In this document: positions 63,228 to 64,000 of the stretch, in pieces
Layout of the letters: each line of letters begins with the position of its first letter
Position numbering within the stretch: position 1 is the stretch's first letter
Position numbers and translations under genes: made by a program
NCBI GenBank assembly: GCA_030430495.1
Contig: JAUIKM010000029.1
Location: 1 to 64,000 of the forward strand
Direction of reading: 5' to 3'
Origin: a bacterium
GTDB lineage: Bacteria > Bacteroidota > Ignavibacteria > Kapaibacteriales > UBA7675
Length of the DNA stretch: 64,000 nucleotides
Notes under the pieces: model-generated
Database searches by the model: none
What the model was told of the DNA's origin: nothing
What the model saw: only the letters and a program-made list of their open reading frames with translations

Positions 63228-64000
63228 TCAGGACGGCTTCAAAATGTAAGCACCTGAACCGCCCACGGCTCCGGTAACTGCTCCAACGGCGGAACCTGTT
63301 ATTGCCGTAGCGGCTGCACCAGGTATTCCTCCAATGCCGCCGCCCAGAAGAGCTCCTCCAATAAATCCACTCACAAGACCGCCAATGAAACCAAGGCTTG
63401 CCCCCGTTATAGCCCCCACGAGGTCTGCTTCGACAACTTGCGCGAATCTTTTCTCTTTTTTCTTTTCATCCATCTCTAAAATGGTATCTCCACCGTGTTT
63501 GGCGGAACTCTCTGGGATGCCAATACTCTCTGCGTGATAAACAGCGCTATGTTTTGCAATTGCCATTACCATCAAAGGAAACTCCTTCTGATGTTCAGGA
63601 ATGCTGGAATTCAGAATGTCTTGTTCTATCGATTCAAGCATTTGTATAAACTGATCGAGAGATGAAAATTCTGCCGTTAATACACCATCGCGAATCTGAT
63701 TGCAAAATTCTATTTGCTCACTGCTGAGTGGGAGGCTTTGGAAGGCATCTTCTAATGTGACGTTTTCCACAACGTCGTCTGCAAGGTCTTCCAACACAGA
63801 AAGATCGCTGATTTCAAGTAACTCAGCATTTTCAACGGTGAAACGCGCAGTTGCATAACGCACTTGCTCATAGGTGAGCTCTTCGAAAGAACTGACAGAA
63901 TAGTAGTCAAGGATATAATTCAATCCGGCATTATGCAAAACACCAAAGTCATTGCAAGGGTTGAGCGGATTGTGAATTGAAGAATAGTCAGGTAAGGCCA
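63228..64000 (-). CDS. Glycine-zipper protein, incomplete at the right edge
   Basis: The visible part has about 257 residues and no stop up to the window end, so the gene starts outside. The upstream end reads HNPLNPCNDFGVLHNAGLNY, resembling the opening of a poorly characterised Bacteroidota family, so a start at the internal TTG of LHNAG is unlikely. A helical acidic domain follows. The last 60 residues are a run of small residues (GASLGFIGGLVSGFIGGALL and similar GxxxG repeats), typical of glycine zippers in pore-forming peptides and membrane-inserting proteins. There is no signal peptide in the visible part. Codon use is AT-rich compared with neighbours. Confidence 0.65.
   Translation of the reverse strand, partial: ALPDYSSIHNPLNPCNDFGVLHNAGLNYILDYYSVSSFEELTYEQVRYATARFTVENAELLEISDLSVLEDLADDVVENVTLEDAFQSLPLSSEQIEFCNQIRDGVLTAEFSSLDQFIQMLESIEQDILNSSIPEHQKEFPLMVMAIAKHSAVYHAESIGIPESSAKHGGDTILEMDEKKKEKRFAQVVEADLVGAITGASLGFIGGLVSGFIGGALLGGGIGGIPGAAATAITGSAVGAVTGAVGGSGAYILKPS

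Overview
The window looks like a chromosomal segment of a moderately GC-rich member of the Bacteroidota (FCB group). Supporting markers are three proteins with C-terminal type IX secretion (T9SS) sorting domains, a DUF5103 T9SS 'Plug' protein, a bacillithiol biosynthesis deacetylase, a LytTR regulator next to a propeller-type sensor, and several families frequent in Bacteroidota (DUF1460, DUF4919, SdiA-regulated). A class I lysyl-tRNA synthetase is unusual for this group, so I do not place it below phylum.

Layout. 0-4.4 kb: the 5' end of a group II intron running off the left edge, inserted just behind the terminator of a thioredoxin-like lipoprotein; then a rhomboid protease and a secreted metalloprotease. 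4.4-7.7 kb: an orphan transposase-type helix-turn-helix gene and an AT-rich helical protein. 7.7-13.1 kb: aminotransferase, ATP-dependent PEP carboxykinase, a THUMP-like methyltransferase and an SdiA-regulated lipoprotein. 13.1-17.7 kb: a decayed signalling locus with a frameshifted propeller sensor, an intact LytTR response regulator and an internally deleted second copy. 17.7-24.5 kb: metalloprotease, TPR proteins, two cell-wall hydrolases and bshB1.

24.5-36 kb is the most interesting part. An intergenic region of about 0.7 kb is packed with DnaA-box-like sequences (candidate oriC). About 4.3 kb further on, the gap between the convergent lysK and mnmG genes carries six parS-like palindromes. 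Then come mnmG, mnmE, birA and coaX. serS and an RmlD-like reductase lie between the two sites. Together this looks like an origin-proximal chromosome segregation region, although dnaA, parA and parB are not in the window.

36-64 kb: asparaginase family hydrolase, T9SS Plug, small stress or housekeeping genes, two lipoproteins, a soluble TPR histidine kinase, a sodium:solute symporter with an adjacent 41-residue membrane protein, a 1449-residue Ig-like T9SS protein, a T9SS beta-propeller protein, sbcCD and an aldo/keto reductase. At the right edge an AT-rich patch holds a two-helix membrane protein and a glycine-zipper protein whose reading frame continues past the window.

How the genes work together: the T9SS Plug would help export the metalloprotease, the Ig-repeat protein and the propeller protein. 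mnmE and mnmG make the two halves of one tRNA-modifying enzyme. sbcC and sbcD form one nuclease, and birA and coaX overlap as a cofactor pair. No tRNA, rRNA or CRISPR array was seen.
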